From Blastopirellula sp. J2-11 (GTDB taxonomy: Bacteria > Planctomycetota > Planctomycetia > Pirellulales > Pirellulaceae), in the NCBI RefSeq assembly GCF_024584705.1, contig NZ_CP097384.1, forward strand, positions 3,534,001 through 3,598,000: a DNA stretch of 64,000 bases, read 5' to 3'. Within the stretch, counting starts at the first letter, position 1. Every line of letters starts with the position of its first letter. The translations under genes and the position numbers were made by a program. The notes under the pieces were generated by a model that saw only the letters and a list, made by a program, of their open reading frames with translations, searched no databases and had not been told where the DNA came from. This document shows positions 26,291 to 34,917 of the stretch, piece after piece.

Positions 26291-28577
26291 TCGATTTCTG
26301 GTGCGACTCAATTGGATTCTCGTTACGCTCGCCGTTTTGGCGTTGCAACTCTCTTTACATCGCGGCGGCATTGGCGCCTGGTGGAGTTGGGGAGAAATTC
26401 TGGCCGTGTTCGCTATCTCGCTGCTGGCAACTCGTCCCTGGCGCCAAGCGAAAGTTGTGACGAAAGGAAATCCGCCGAGCGGCGTCGTCGTCCTGATGTT
26501 GACGATGGTCATGGCGCATATCGTCGTGGAAATTATCTTCGGCTTCGTTGCGCCTCCACTTGGTCAAACCTTCGAGTTGCAAACTGCTTTGGCGCTGCGA
26601 AACCTGATGATCGCCGCTGCCGCGTTTTCTCAATTCCCCTCGTTACTTCGATTGTCCTCGGGACTCAGTCTGACGCTTACCTGTTTCGCATTTATCTTGG
26701 AAATCCATGCGTCGATCACCGCGGTTGTCGCGATTTACGCGATGATCGGACTCTGGTGGTTGATTGGCAATTATTGGGACCGCATTCAAGGAAGGTTTCC
26801 CGAAGGAACGCAGCGCAGCGTTCCTAAGAATGCCGGCGCTCTAGCGATCGGCGTCGCACTACTGCTGGGGTCCGGAATGTTTTTGCTGATCGGCGGCGAA
26901 CATGCGACCACCGCGTTGTCAGGTTTTATGCCCAGTTCGGGCGGCAATCAGATCGATAGCGCCGCGGCGAACTCCGGCGTTGGTGATGGCGACGATCTGG
27001 TCAACGGCACGGAAGATGCGATGAGCTTTGGACCGACAGAAAGCGAAGTCTTCCTCGAATCGCAGATGCCTAGCCTGTACGACGTATTCAATGATACCTA
27101 CGACGCTCCCGTCAAACGCAAGAAGCCGGGAGAGCACCAACGATCAGTAGCCTTAGCGCCTGACAAACTGCAGCATCGGCATCAAAAGCTGGCCCGCAGC
27201 GAGCAGTCAGGACGTCAATTCAGCCTGGTGCGTAAGCAATCGCAGGTAAAGAAGAAAAGCCTGCAAGATCGCACGTCACATGCGCTGCTGTACGTCAAAG
27301 GCCGAACTCCGTTACATCTGCGTATGAATATCTACGATCGGTTGGAAGGAGATGAGTTGATCGAAGCCGAAGCGTTCCCGCCTGCTAGTTTTGTGATCTC
27401 GCAAGAGAAGGGAAAACCTTGGCTAGAAATTCCTTGTTTCGTGAATGACTCGGATATCGACTACGCCGAGGAAAGCTTGTTGAAATTCATCAATCTCAAG
27501 TCTCCCCGGGTACCAACTCCTTCTCATTTTTCACAGCTTCATATCCCCGATGTGGATCGCGCCGATCTTTTCCGTTGGACGCAAGACGGCGTGTTGAGAT
27601 TGGACGCCGACCGCATCCCACCGACAACGGTGATGCGTCAGCGTTACTTCCTGATCGCTGAGGAGCGTCTTCAAAGTGAGCGCTATCGCAATAAGTTCCT
27701 CGCTGCGAACACCCCGATCGCTGCCGAAGAATCGTCGCCTTCCTTGCGGGAAATTGCCCAGGAATGGACGATCGACGCACAACCCGGCTGGGAGACGATT
27801 ACGGCGGTTTCAGACCATCTGCGTAACGAATATCTACTCGACCGAAAGTTGCCGATTTCTGCGGCGACAGTTGGTCCGATCGAAGAATTCCTCTTTGACT
27901 CGAGGCAAGGCCCTGACTATTTGTTCGCAACATCCGCCGCGTTATTGCTTCGTGAACTCGGATATCAGACTCGAATCGTGAGCGGCTTTTATGCGTCGCC
28001 CGATCGATATGATTCTCACAGTGAGCAAACGCCGCTCTACCCCGACGACGCCCATTTTTGGCTTGAGGTTTCTGATGGCGTTAATTGGCACGCGGTGGAG
28101 CCGACGCCGGGCTACGATCTGCTCGCTCCTCCGAAAGACTTGAAGACTCGTTTGGCCGAATTCATCTGGAACGTTCTTCAATGGAGTTGGGGCTACAAGT
28201 GGACCTTCCTACTCGTTTTCACGCTCGCGACAACGGTTTGGTTGTTACGCATCGCAATTTTGGATGCGGCGGCGCGATTGGCTAATTGTTGGATTATCTC
28301 CGTCGATCATCGTCGGCGCGTATTGCGTACGTTGCAGATCATCCAGCTGCGCGAGCGATTCTTGCCCGTTCGTCGTCCGAAAGGGGTAACAATCGAATCA
28401 TGGCTCTCTCGCAAAGTAGTCGCCGCAGAAGAAGAAACGCAGCAGATTCAATCGATCTCGCTTTGTGGTTGGGCACTGTATGGGGGCGCCTCGAAGTGCC
28501 CTGTGCCGGCGGCCGAAATTGAAACACTTCGTTATTTCACGCTCGAACTGAGTCGCCGTCCACTTTCACTCCGCTAA
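26283..28577 (+). CDS. TgpA-like membrane protein with transglutaminase-like domain
   Basis: The product is 764 aa. About five to six helices lie in residues 8-190. A soluble region follows, then a transglutaminase-like core at about residues 530-620 (GPDYLFATSAALLLRELGYQ, RIVSGFY, DDAHFWLEVSDGVNWHAVEP), and one or two more helices with a cytoplasmic tail. In active members the first block reads G-D-C-x-x-F-A; here the aligned position is Asp in GPDYLFA, so the catalytic Cys appears to be missing while the His of HFWLEV and PTPG remain. The gene overlaps DUF58 upstream and precedes MoxR by 12 bp. It is likely a structural or regulatory relative, or it uses another residue. Confidence 0.85.
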   Translation: MSDRFLVRLNWILVTLAVLALQLSLHRGGIGAWWSWGEILAVFAISLLATRPWRQAKVVTKGNPPSGVVVLMLTMVMAHIVVEIIFGFVAPPLGQTFELQTALALRNLMIAAAAFSQFPSLLRLSSGLSLTLTCFAFILEIHASITAVVAIYAMIGLWWLIGNYWDRIQGRFPEGTQRSVPKNAGALAIGVALLLGSGMFLLIGGEHATTALSGFMPSSGGNQIDSAAANSGVGDGDDLVNGTEDAMSFGPTESEVFLESQMPSLYDVFNDTYDAPVKRKKPGEHQRSVALAPDKLQHRHQKLARSEQSGRQFSLVRKQSQVKKKSLQDRTSHALLYVKGRTPLHLRMNIYDRLEGDELIEAEAFPPASFVISQEKGKPWLEIPCFVNDSDIDYAEESLLKFINLKSPRVPTPSHFSQLHIPDVDRADLFRWTQDGVLRLDADRIPPTTVMRQRYFLIAEERLQSERYRNKFLAANTPIAAEESSPSLREIAQEWTIDAQPGWETITAVSDHLRNEYLLDRKLPISAATVGPIEEFLFDSRQGPDYLFATSAALLLRELGYQTRIVSGFYASPDRYDSHSEQTPLYPDDAHFWLEVSDGVNWHAVEPTPGYDLLAPPKDLKTRLAEFIWNVLQWSWGYKWTFLLVFTLATTVWLLRIAILDAAARLANCWIISVDHRRRVLRTLQIIQLRERFLPVRRPKGVTIESWLSRKVVAAEEETQQIQSISLCGWALYGGASKCPVPAAEIETLRYFTLELSRRPLSLR

Positions 28578-28589
28578 CAATCACGAACA

Positions 28590-29579
28590 ATGACTATGAA
28601 GACAAACCATGTCGCATCGCCGGAACCAAGAGCTCGCTCTGCAGGTTCGATCTGCGAATTCCAGCCGGTCATCGACGAACTACGCCGCGCACTTAATGCG
28701 ACGCTTAAAGGCAAAAGCGAAGCGGTCGAACTTGTTATCGCCTGCCTACTAGCCAGAGGGCATCTTTTGCTCGAAGACTTGCCGGGGCTGGGTAAAACAA
28801 CTCTCGCCAAAGCGTTGGCGATGTCGGTCGGCGGTCGTTTTGCCCGCGTTCAATGTACGCCTGACCTGCTGCCGACCGATGTAACCGGCTTTAGCATTTT
28901 CAACCAGAAAAAGCGAGAGTTTGAATTCATCGAAGGGCCGGTTTTCTCGGAGGTCTTACTCGCTGACGAAATCAATCGAGCGACCCCGCGAACGCAAAGT
29001 TCCCTATTCGAAGCGATGGCGGAGCGTCAAGTAACGATCGACAAAATGACGCATCGATTAACGGATTCGTTCTTTGTGATCGCGACTCAAAATCCTGTGG
29101 ATAGTCACGGAGCCTATCCGCTGCCTGAGGCGCAGCTCGATCGATTTGCAATGAAATTAACCTTCGGATACCCAGACCGCGCCAGCGAACTAGAGATGCT
29201 CGCTGAAAATATTGGCGCAGCGGATCGCGATCGATCTCCGTTGCCGGCGATTCTAACGCCGCAGTCCTTGCAGCACCTCCAGGAACATGTCGCCGGCGTT
29301 CATATCCAAGAAAGCGTGCTCCGCTATCTCGTCGATTTGGCGACCGCAACGCGTCATCATCGCGATGTGACCTTAGGGCTTAGTCCACGCGGACTGCTGA
29401 CATGGCAGCGAGTCGCCCAAGCGAGAGCTCATCTCCGTGGGCGCGACTATGTAACGCCTGACGATATCCAGAATGTCGCCATGCCGGTGCTGCAAGTCCG
29501 ACTCTCCGGCGATTTTGACCATCCGCGGTCGATCATCGAAGCCGTACTAAACGATGTCGAAGTTCCTATCTGCGGTTAA
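28590..29579 (+). CDS. MoxR-family AAA+ ATPase
   Basis: The product is 329 aa. It has Walker A LEDLPGLGKTTLAKALA around residue 65, Walker B VLLADEINRATPRTQSSLFE near 128, the sensor-1 region VIATQNPVDSHGAYPLPEAQ and the LDRFAMKL arginine-finger region. The C-terminal lid has LGLSPRGLLTWQRVAQARAH and YVTPDDIQNVAMPVL. MoxR proteins act as chaperone-like ATPases that mature partner proteins, usually those with DUF58 or VWA domains. Here it follows DUF58 and TgpA instead of leading them, an inverted order for such operons. No BatA/BatB VWA genes are adjacent. Confidence 0.92.
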   Translation: MTMKTNHVASPEPRARSAGSICEFQPVIDELRRALNATLKGKSEAVELVIACLLARGHLLLEDLPGLGKTTLAKALAMSVGGRFARVQCTPDLLPTDVTGFSIFNQKKREFEFIEGPVFSEVLLADEINRATPRTQSSLFEAMAERQVTIDKMTHRLTDSFFVIATQNPVDSHGAYPLPEAQLDRFAMKLTFGYPDRASELEMLAENIGAADRDRSPLPAILTPQSLQHLQEHVAGVHIQESVLRYLVDLATATRHHRDVTLGLSPRGLLTWQRVAQARAHLRGRDYVTPDDIQNVAMPVLQVRLSGDFDHPRSIIEAVLNDVEVPICG

Positions 29580-29598
29580 CAACATGGAGATGAATGCA

Positions 29599-30084
29599 AT
29601 GAATTATTTATCGATAATTCTCCGACGCTTGCTTGCCGTAATTGGCCTGGTCGGCTTGTTAGGCTGCTTATCCGCTTCGGATGAACATGCTGAACACCAC
29701 GATCCTCCCCATCGTCCGACCGATTTTGTCGCCGCCGTCGAGCGACTGCAAATCATTCAAACTGCGGGTTCCACCGGCGATGAAATTCCATCCACGCACC
29801 CTGATGGCGATATTCAACTTGAAGCGGCGGACCTTCTTTACTGGTTGCCTGAGCTCGCTGCCGAGTCCGATCTTTCCCGCGCAGACTGGAACCAGATGTA
29901 TCATGCAACCGAAATGATCCGGCGCAATGCGTCGCAGGCTTCGTTGGTGGAATTTTCTAAAGAACTAGCAGGCGTTCTGCCTGAACTCGATCGTTGCGCC
30001 GATTCGATCCGCAGCCAGCGTCTCGCGCTGCAATCGTCAGACGCAGCAGAGATGGAGTTACGAGAAGGGGATAACCAGTCATGA
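29599..30084 (+). CDS. His-rich lipoprotein of unknown function
   Basis: The product is 161 aa from ATG 29599, with GGAG 9 nt upstream. In-frame ATGs at 29584 and 29590 and a start at 29554 inside moxR are alternatives. It has a signal with lipobox (LVGLLGC) at about residue 24, and the mature end begins SASDEHAEHHDPPHRPTDF, an acidic His cluster fit for metal binding. The rest is helical with no known domain (EAADLLYWLPELAAESDLSR, LVEFSKELAGVLPELDRCAD). It overlaps the permease gene start by 4 bp (ATGA), so it probably supplies or senses a ligand for that permease at the membrane. Confidence 0.6.
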   Translation: MNYLSIILRRLLAVIGLVGLLGCLSASDEHAEHHDPPHRPTDFVAAVERLQIIQTAGSTGDEIPSTHPDGDIQLEAADLLYWLPELAAESDLSRADWNQMYHATEMIRRNASQASLVEFSKELAGVLPELDRCADSIRSQRLALQSSDAAEMELREGDNQS

Positions 30085-31610
30085 TCGAAACGATATTTTG
30101 GGGCGCTCTCTTGCGTTTCAGTCAAGCAGCCGTCGCCGCAATCCCCACGATCCTGATTGGAATCCTGGTCGCAGCGATTTTTCGCGTATGGTTAGGCGCA
30201 GTCGGCACGCGCAAGCTGTTTGGCGAATCAGGGATCAAGTCCTTGGTTTACGCTTGGCTCATTGGCATGCTGTTGCCGGTTTGCTCTCTCGGCGTAATCC
30301 CGATTGCGATGGAACTGCGTCGCGTCAAACTTTCTGGCGGCACGATCCTGGCGTTTGCGCTAACGGCGCCGCTGTTCAATCCGATTTCTGTCCTTTACGG
30401 CCTGACGTTATCGGATCCAGTGGTCATCATTACCTTTTCGTTTTGTTCGTTGATCATCGTAACCGGTTGCGGGCTCCTCTGGGATTGGTGCTTTCGCGCC
30501 GTTCAGCAGTCAAGCGCCGATGATCCGCCAACCGTGCCAGAAGGGTGGCGACGCTTGCTAGCCACCGCACTATTCGGTCTTCGTGAGATGACAGGGCCGT
30601 CGATGGGCTACATCTTGATCGGTCTGCTGGGAGTTGCCGCGCTCAGCATCGCTCTACCCTACGCCAGTCTTCAACAATCTGCCGAACATGATGATCCCAT
30701 GGCGATTTTGTCCATGACGGTGATCGCTATTCCCGCCTATGCGACGCCGATGGTCGCCATGGTGCAATTGGCTTCGATGTTCGCCCATGGAAATTCGGTG
30801 GGAGCCGCTTTCGCACTCCTAGCGCTGGGAGCAGGCGCCAACGTGGGACTCATCGGATGGATGATGCGTTCGTACGGACTAGGAAGAACAGCCGCTTGGT
30901 TCGGAATTTTGATCGGCGTCGTCATTGGGCTTTCCTATGCGGTGGATGGTCCCCTTTATCCGCAAGGAGTCGAACCGGCTGGCCATACGCATGCGTTTGA
31001 TTCTTACTGTTCCCCATTTAATGCAAATACGCCCAACCCAATGCGGTCAGGATGGACCGAATTGTCAAAGAAAATTGCTCCGCATGAACAAGTTGGCGCA
31101 GCAATGTTTGCGCTCGCAATGGTGTGCGCTATTGGCCTACGTTTTGCTGATCCCAAGCAACAAATCGAAGCCTGGCTACAGACCGCAACGCCTGCGACGA
31201 AATCGTTGGATCGTACTATCCCTGGTCCCGTTCTCGGAGTCATTTCTTTGGTCGGCCTGGTAGTCGTCAGTATCTCCGGTTGCTATCTCTACTATCCCCC
31301 GCCGCACGAAATCTTTGAAGAGATGCGCGCGATAAACGCCGAAGTCATTTATGGATCGCGAACTGGACGCTGGGAAGTGGCGCAGCATTGGATTCCGATC
31401 TTTGACGACTGGAGCCGCAAGCTAGAGGTAAGTCAGTTTTTGCGCAGCGGCGAAGTGGAACCCTACCATCAATACAAAGGGCTCGTCTTCCGCGAATACT
31501 TGGAGCGTCTCGAACACGCCGTCGAGGACCAAGAGACGGACAAGGCGAAAGAATTGGCTGGTAAAGTCAATCGTGCGTATACAAGACTACGCAAGTCGTA
31601 TCAGGACTAA
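30081..31610 (+). CDS. ArsP/YraQ-type (DUF318) permease with C-terminal extension
   Basis: The product is 509 aa. Five to six helices in the first 300 residues carry the permease core, including LLPVCSLGVIPIAMELRRVK (family CSCG-P pattern, here CSLG) and ILAFALTAPLFNPISVLYGL, and a second half with AIPAYATPMVAMVQLASMFA. An external loop near residue 305 reads GVEPAGHTHAFDSYCSPF, with His and Cys. After another helix around 395 there is an unusual 100-residue soluble tail (EEMRAINAEVIYGSRTGRWE) rich in charged residues. DUF318 proteins include organoarsenical exporters. With the two His-rich neighbours this may be metal or metalloid transport, an inference. No CxxC-type ArsP cysteine pair is seen. 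Confidence 0.75.
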   Translation: MIETIFWGALLRFSQAAVAAIPTILIGILVAAIFRVWLGAVGTRKLFGESGIKSLVYAWLIGMLLPVCSLGVIPIAMELRRVKLSGGTILAFALTAPLFNPISVLYGLTLSDPVVIITFSFCSLIIVTGCGLLWDWCFRAVQQSSADDPPTVPEGWRRLLATALFGLREMTGPSMGYILIGLLGVAALSIALPYASLQQSAEHDDPMAILSMTVIAIPAYATPMVAMVQLASMFAHGNSVGAAFALLALGAGANVGLIGWMMRSYGLGRTAAWFGILIGVVIGLSYAVDGPLYPQGVEPAGHTHAFDSYCSPFNANTPNPMRSGWTELSKKIAPHEQVGAAMFALAMVCAIGLRFADPKQQIEAWLQTATPATKSLDRTIPGPVLGVISLVGLVVVSISGCYLYYPPPHEIFEEMRAINAEVIYGSRTGRWEVAQHWIPIFDDWSRKLEVSQFLRSGEVEPYHQYKGLVFREYLERLEHAVEDQETDKAKELAGKVNRAYTRLRKSYQD

Positions 31611-31782
31611 CTTGCCGCATCTTAAGCTACGAGCGCAATTGCAACGATGTCTGGCCATCGATAGCCAAAGGACGACGGGAACAGCGATCCTCCCACAAGG
31701 CTTCTCTTCCACACATGCCTTCGCCAGGACATTGACCTCTGAAGAGTTGCCTGGGGCGTCGCTGGACGAGCGTCCCGTGTCG

Positions 31783-32745
31783 CTATCCGCCACATTCGCG
31801 GATCAGATCCATCAATGCGCGAATGACCTTGGTGGCTTGTCGCCCTTTTTTTCTCCGAAAGACGACGTAGGCCTGACCCAGCGAGTGCGAGAGTGAACGT
31901 TTTTCTAACTGATACGTTAACGGGCTTTCGATCGCTTGTCCTGCTACGATCCCGACTCCGAGTCCAGCGCGGACGCAAGAGATCGTGAAGGCGCTATTGT
32001 CCGTCTCGGCGGCGATTTGAAGTTTGCCCAGTAAATCCAAGCGATGCAGCGCCTGCTCGAAAAGAACTCTTCCCGACGTTCCGCGATGCCCAACAATGAT
32101 GGGATACTTAATCAACTCCGCAAGTTCTAACGACTTTCTTTTCTTGAGCGGATGGCCCATCGGAAAGATCGCCAGATAGTCAATCGCATAGGCGCGCTCG
32201 CTGGAGACAGGCGTATCACGCTGCTCGGCGCCTCTTTCAAGTGTTAACGCAAGGTCCGCCGTCCCTTCCGAGATCATCCGTACAGCCGTGTCATCGTCAC
32301 CATGAACAATGCGCAACCGAACTTTGGGCATCGCCTTATGAAACTTGGCGAGCGGATCCCCTAGTTCCTCGCACATCATCCGAACGCCGGTAACGATGGT
32401 CACCGTATCAGCGCCTAGCGTATTGAACTCTCGTATCTGCTCGAACGTCGAGTCGATGCCTGCAAGCAGGGGAAGTAGGGAAATGTACAAGACCTCAGCA
32501 GAAGCCGTCGGCTCGATCCGTCTCCCTTTCCTTCGAAATAACACCACGCCATAACGCTTTTCGACGGACCGAACTTGCTCCCACAGAGTGGGCGCCGAAC
32601 GGCCGGTCTTTTGCGCCGCCGCCGCATAGCTGCGATGCTCGTAGACCAGGCAGAACGAACGTAACTGCTGAACTACCAATTCGTTCGCATTTTCGACATC
32701 CGCAGGCAGCAAAGCGCTTCTCCTTCTCCGAAAAAAGAGTTCCAA
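31783..32745 (-). CDS. LysR-family transcriptional regulator
   Basis: The product is 320 aa. TTG at 32745 is the only start-like codon between the upstream in-frame stop (TAA, 32791-32793) and the HTH. The N-terminal winged helix is at about residues 27-85 (VVQQLRSFCLVYEHRSYAAA, then QKTGRSAPTLWEQVRSVEKR), and the substrate-binding domain has KRKSLELAELIKYPIIVGHR. It is divergent from the glycosidase-like gene at 32871 and separated by 125 bp, so it is a good candidate regulator for the carbohydrate/acid-sugar cluster that follows. LysR activators normally sense a pathway intermediate. Confidence 0.88.
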   Translation of the reverse strand: MELFFRRRRSALLPADVENANELVVQQLRSFCLVYEHRSYAAAAQKTGRSAPTLWEQVRSVEKRYGVVLFRRKGRRIEPTASAEVLYISLLPLLAGIDSTFEQIREFNTLGADTVTIVTGVRMMCEELGDPLAKFHKAMPKVRLRIVHGDDDTAVRMISEGTADLALTLERGAEQRDTPVSSERAYAIDYLAIFPMGHPLKKRKSLELAELIKYPIIVGHRGTSGRVLFEQALHRLDLLGKLQIAAETDNSAFTISCVRAGLGVGIVAGQAIESPLTYQLEKRSLSHSLGQAYVVFRRKKGRQATKVIRALMDLIRECGG

Positions 32746-32870
32746 TTCGCCGGTCGCGATCGTTAGGCCAAACCAGATGATGTTTCGATATTATTTGATA
32801 TTAGATAACTAAAAAACACTTTACAATCAACGGCACTCTCTTCTCACTCACTTTTCGGAGATTGTTCGAC
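32746..32870. promoter_or_regulatory. AT-rich divergent promoter region between LysR and the glycosidase gene
   Basis: At about 32780-32830 the sequence is strongly AT-rich with repeated ATAT/GATAT steps (GATATTATTTGATATTAG) and a downstream TTTACAAT that could be the -10 box of the plus-strand gene. The ATAT-N6-ATAT arrangement fits the loose T-N11-A type of LysR site, though the match is weak. Confidence 0.35.
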
Positions 32871-34772
32871 ATGGCGTACCGTCAGCTTGTCCTACGCTCG
32901 GCCCTCTTTAGGGACTTCCGATTCGCCATGGCTCCTATCGCCATTGCTTGTGTCATATTCTTTATCCTTGCCACACCCCCACGCATGGGGATCGGTGCGG
33001 AGATTAGCGGCGAGCTTAAAACTTGGCACAAAGTCACTCTTACGACAGACGGTCCACAAGCCAACGAAACCGACAAAAGCCCAAATCCATTCACCGATTA
33101 TCGGATGACCGTTGACTTCCAACACGAGTCCGGATCTCCCCACTATCAGGTCCCTGGCTACTTTGCAGCGGATGGCCACGCTGCAGAAACCTCGGCCCAA
33201 TCAGGCAATCAATGGCGAGCTCATCTCTCGCCGGATAAGCCTGGCAAATGGACTTACAAGGTTTCGTTTGTCAAAGGAAAGCATGCGGCGCTCGACTCGG
33301 CTGCAACAGGGACCGCCGTTAAAGGCGTCGATGGGCTTTCCGGAGAATTTGAAGTAGCCGCCAGCGATAAGACGGGGAGAGACTTTCGCGGCCAGGGACG
33401 ACTTGGCTACGTCGGCAAACGCTATTTGCAATTCGCTGGGACGAAAGACTACTTCCTGAAAGCGGGCGCAGACGCACCAGAGACGTTTCTCGCCTACAAA
33501 GAATTCGATGATACCATCGCCAATAAAAAGAATGTCCCGTTGAAAACGTGGGACGCCCATCGTCGCGACTGGCGTGACGGTGATCCAACCTGGAAGAACG
33601 GCCAAGGAAAAGGGATCATCGGGGCAATCAACTACCTTGCGGAGAAGGGTTGCAACGTCATCTCCTTCTTGCCCTACAACGCAGGTGGTGATGGAGACAA
33701 TGTATGGCCATTTGTTGAGCGCAACGATCAGGTTCACTACGACTGCTCGAAGCTGGATCAATGGCAAATCGTCTTTGATCATGCTCAATCGAAAGGGATC
33801 TACCTGCACTTCAAGCTGCAAGAAACCGAGATGGATGATGACGTTCCGACCTCACTAAATAAGGGCGATCTTGGTCCGGAGCGGAAGCTCTACTGTCGCG
33901 AAATTGTCGCTCGTTTCGGGCACGAACTGGCGTTGAATTGGAACCTTGGCGAAGAAAATACGCAGACCCCGAAACAGCAACGGGAGATGGCGCAGTACCT
34001 CAAAGATGTCGACCCCTACGATCACCACCTTGTTGTTCATACATTTCCGGGTCAGCAAGACAAAGTTTATTCCAAGCTTCTCGGGGATCAGTCGGTCCTC
34101 ACCGGCGCATCGCTACAAAACGAATGGGACCAGGCTCACGCACGTACATTGAAGTGGGTGACCGAGTCAGCTAAAGCGGGACGGCCATGGGTAGTCGCCA
34201 ATGATGAACAAGGACCGGCCTCGTTTGGAGTTCCGGCCGATCCTGGATACGAGGGAAAAGATGGAGTCGCGGGGAAAGACCACGACAAATATGACCTCCA
34301 TGACATTCGGAAGCAAACGCTGTGGGGAACGTTAACGGCAGGCGGCGCCGGCGTCGAGTATTACTTCGGCTATCAATTGCCGCAGAACGATCTGATATGC
34401 GAAGACTTTCGGAGTCGCGATCAATCCTGGGACTACTGCCGGATCGCTCTCGACTTCTTTCAAGAGAATGAGATCCCCTTTTGGGAAATGAAGAATGCGG
34501 ATTCGCGTTTGAGTTCCGATTCGCAGTCAAAGCCGCAATATTGCTTTGCGAAGCCGGGAACCGTTTATGTCGTCTATCTCGGTGACGGCGGAGAAGCAAA
34601 ACTTGATTTGAAAAATGATTCGCAGGATTATCAAGTTCGCTGGTTTGATCCTCGCAACGGCGGCGAACTTCAAAAGGCGAAAGTCACCGAAGTCAAAGGG
34701 GGAGCCGTCGTGTCGCTAGGCGCGCCTCCCAAAAGTGTTGATCAGGACTGGGTAATCCTTTTAAGCCGATAG
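32871..34772 (+). CDS. Secreted DUF5060/DUF4038-type glycoside hydrolase-like protein
   Basis: The product is 633 aa from ATG 32871, with GGAG upstream. It has a signal anchor (APIAIACVIFFILATPP). Residues about 45-155 form a DUF5060-like beta domain (ELKTWHKVTLTTDG, HLSPDKPGKWTYKVSF). A TIM-barrel part follows with GCNVISFLPYNAGGDGDNVW, FGHELALNWNLGEENTQTPK (candidate acid/base Glu) and RPWVVANDEQGPASF. The C-terminus (YCFAKPGTVYVVYLGDGGEA, RWFDPRNGGEL) matches the putative collagen-binding domain that ends such proteins. It probably acts outside the cytoplasm on a polysaccharide whose products feed the sugar-acid genes downstream. The specificity is unknown. Confidence 0.82.
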   Translation: MAYRQLVLRSALFRDFRFAMAPIAIACVIFFILATPPRMGIGAEISGELKTWHKVTLTTDGPQANETDKSPNPFTDYRMTVDFQHESGSPHYQVPGYFAADGHAAETSAQSGNQWRAHLSPDKPGKWTYKVSFVKGKHAALDSAATGTAVKGVDGLSGEFEVAASDKTGRDFRGQGRLGYVGKRYLQFAGTKDYFLKAGADAPETFLAYKEFDDTIANKKNVPLKTWDAHRRDWRDGDPTWKNGQGKGIIGAINYLAEKGCNVISFLPYNAGGDGDNVWPFVERNDQVHYDCSKLDQWQIVFDHAQSKGIYLHFKLQETEMDDDVPTSLNKGDLGPERKLYCREIVARFGHELALNWNLGEENTQTPKQQREMAQYLKDVDPYDHHLVVHTFPGQQDKVYSKLLGDQSVLTGASLQNEWDQAHARTLKWVTESAKAGRPWVVANDEQGPASFGVPADPGYEGKDGVAGKDHDKYDLHDIRKQTLWGTLTAGGAGVEYYFGYQLPQNDLICEDFRSRDQSWDYCRIALDFFQENEIPFWEMKNADSRLSSDSQSKPQYCFAKPGTVYVVYLGDGGEAKLDLKNDSQDYQVRWFDPRNGGELQKAKVTEVKGGAVVSLGAPPKSVDQDWVILLSR

Positions 34773-34917
34773 CTGTTTGCGTTGTCGCTTTATTTTTACT
34801 TCTACTATTTCTCGTCATACGCCTTTAGGACTTTTCGCATACCAAACAACATCCACTCGAACAGGTGCGTTTAAGATTCCGAAGGCAATAACTCCTTTTC
34901 ATGCAGGAGATCATCGA

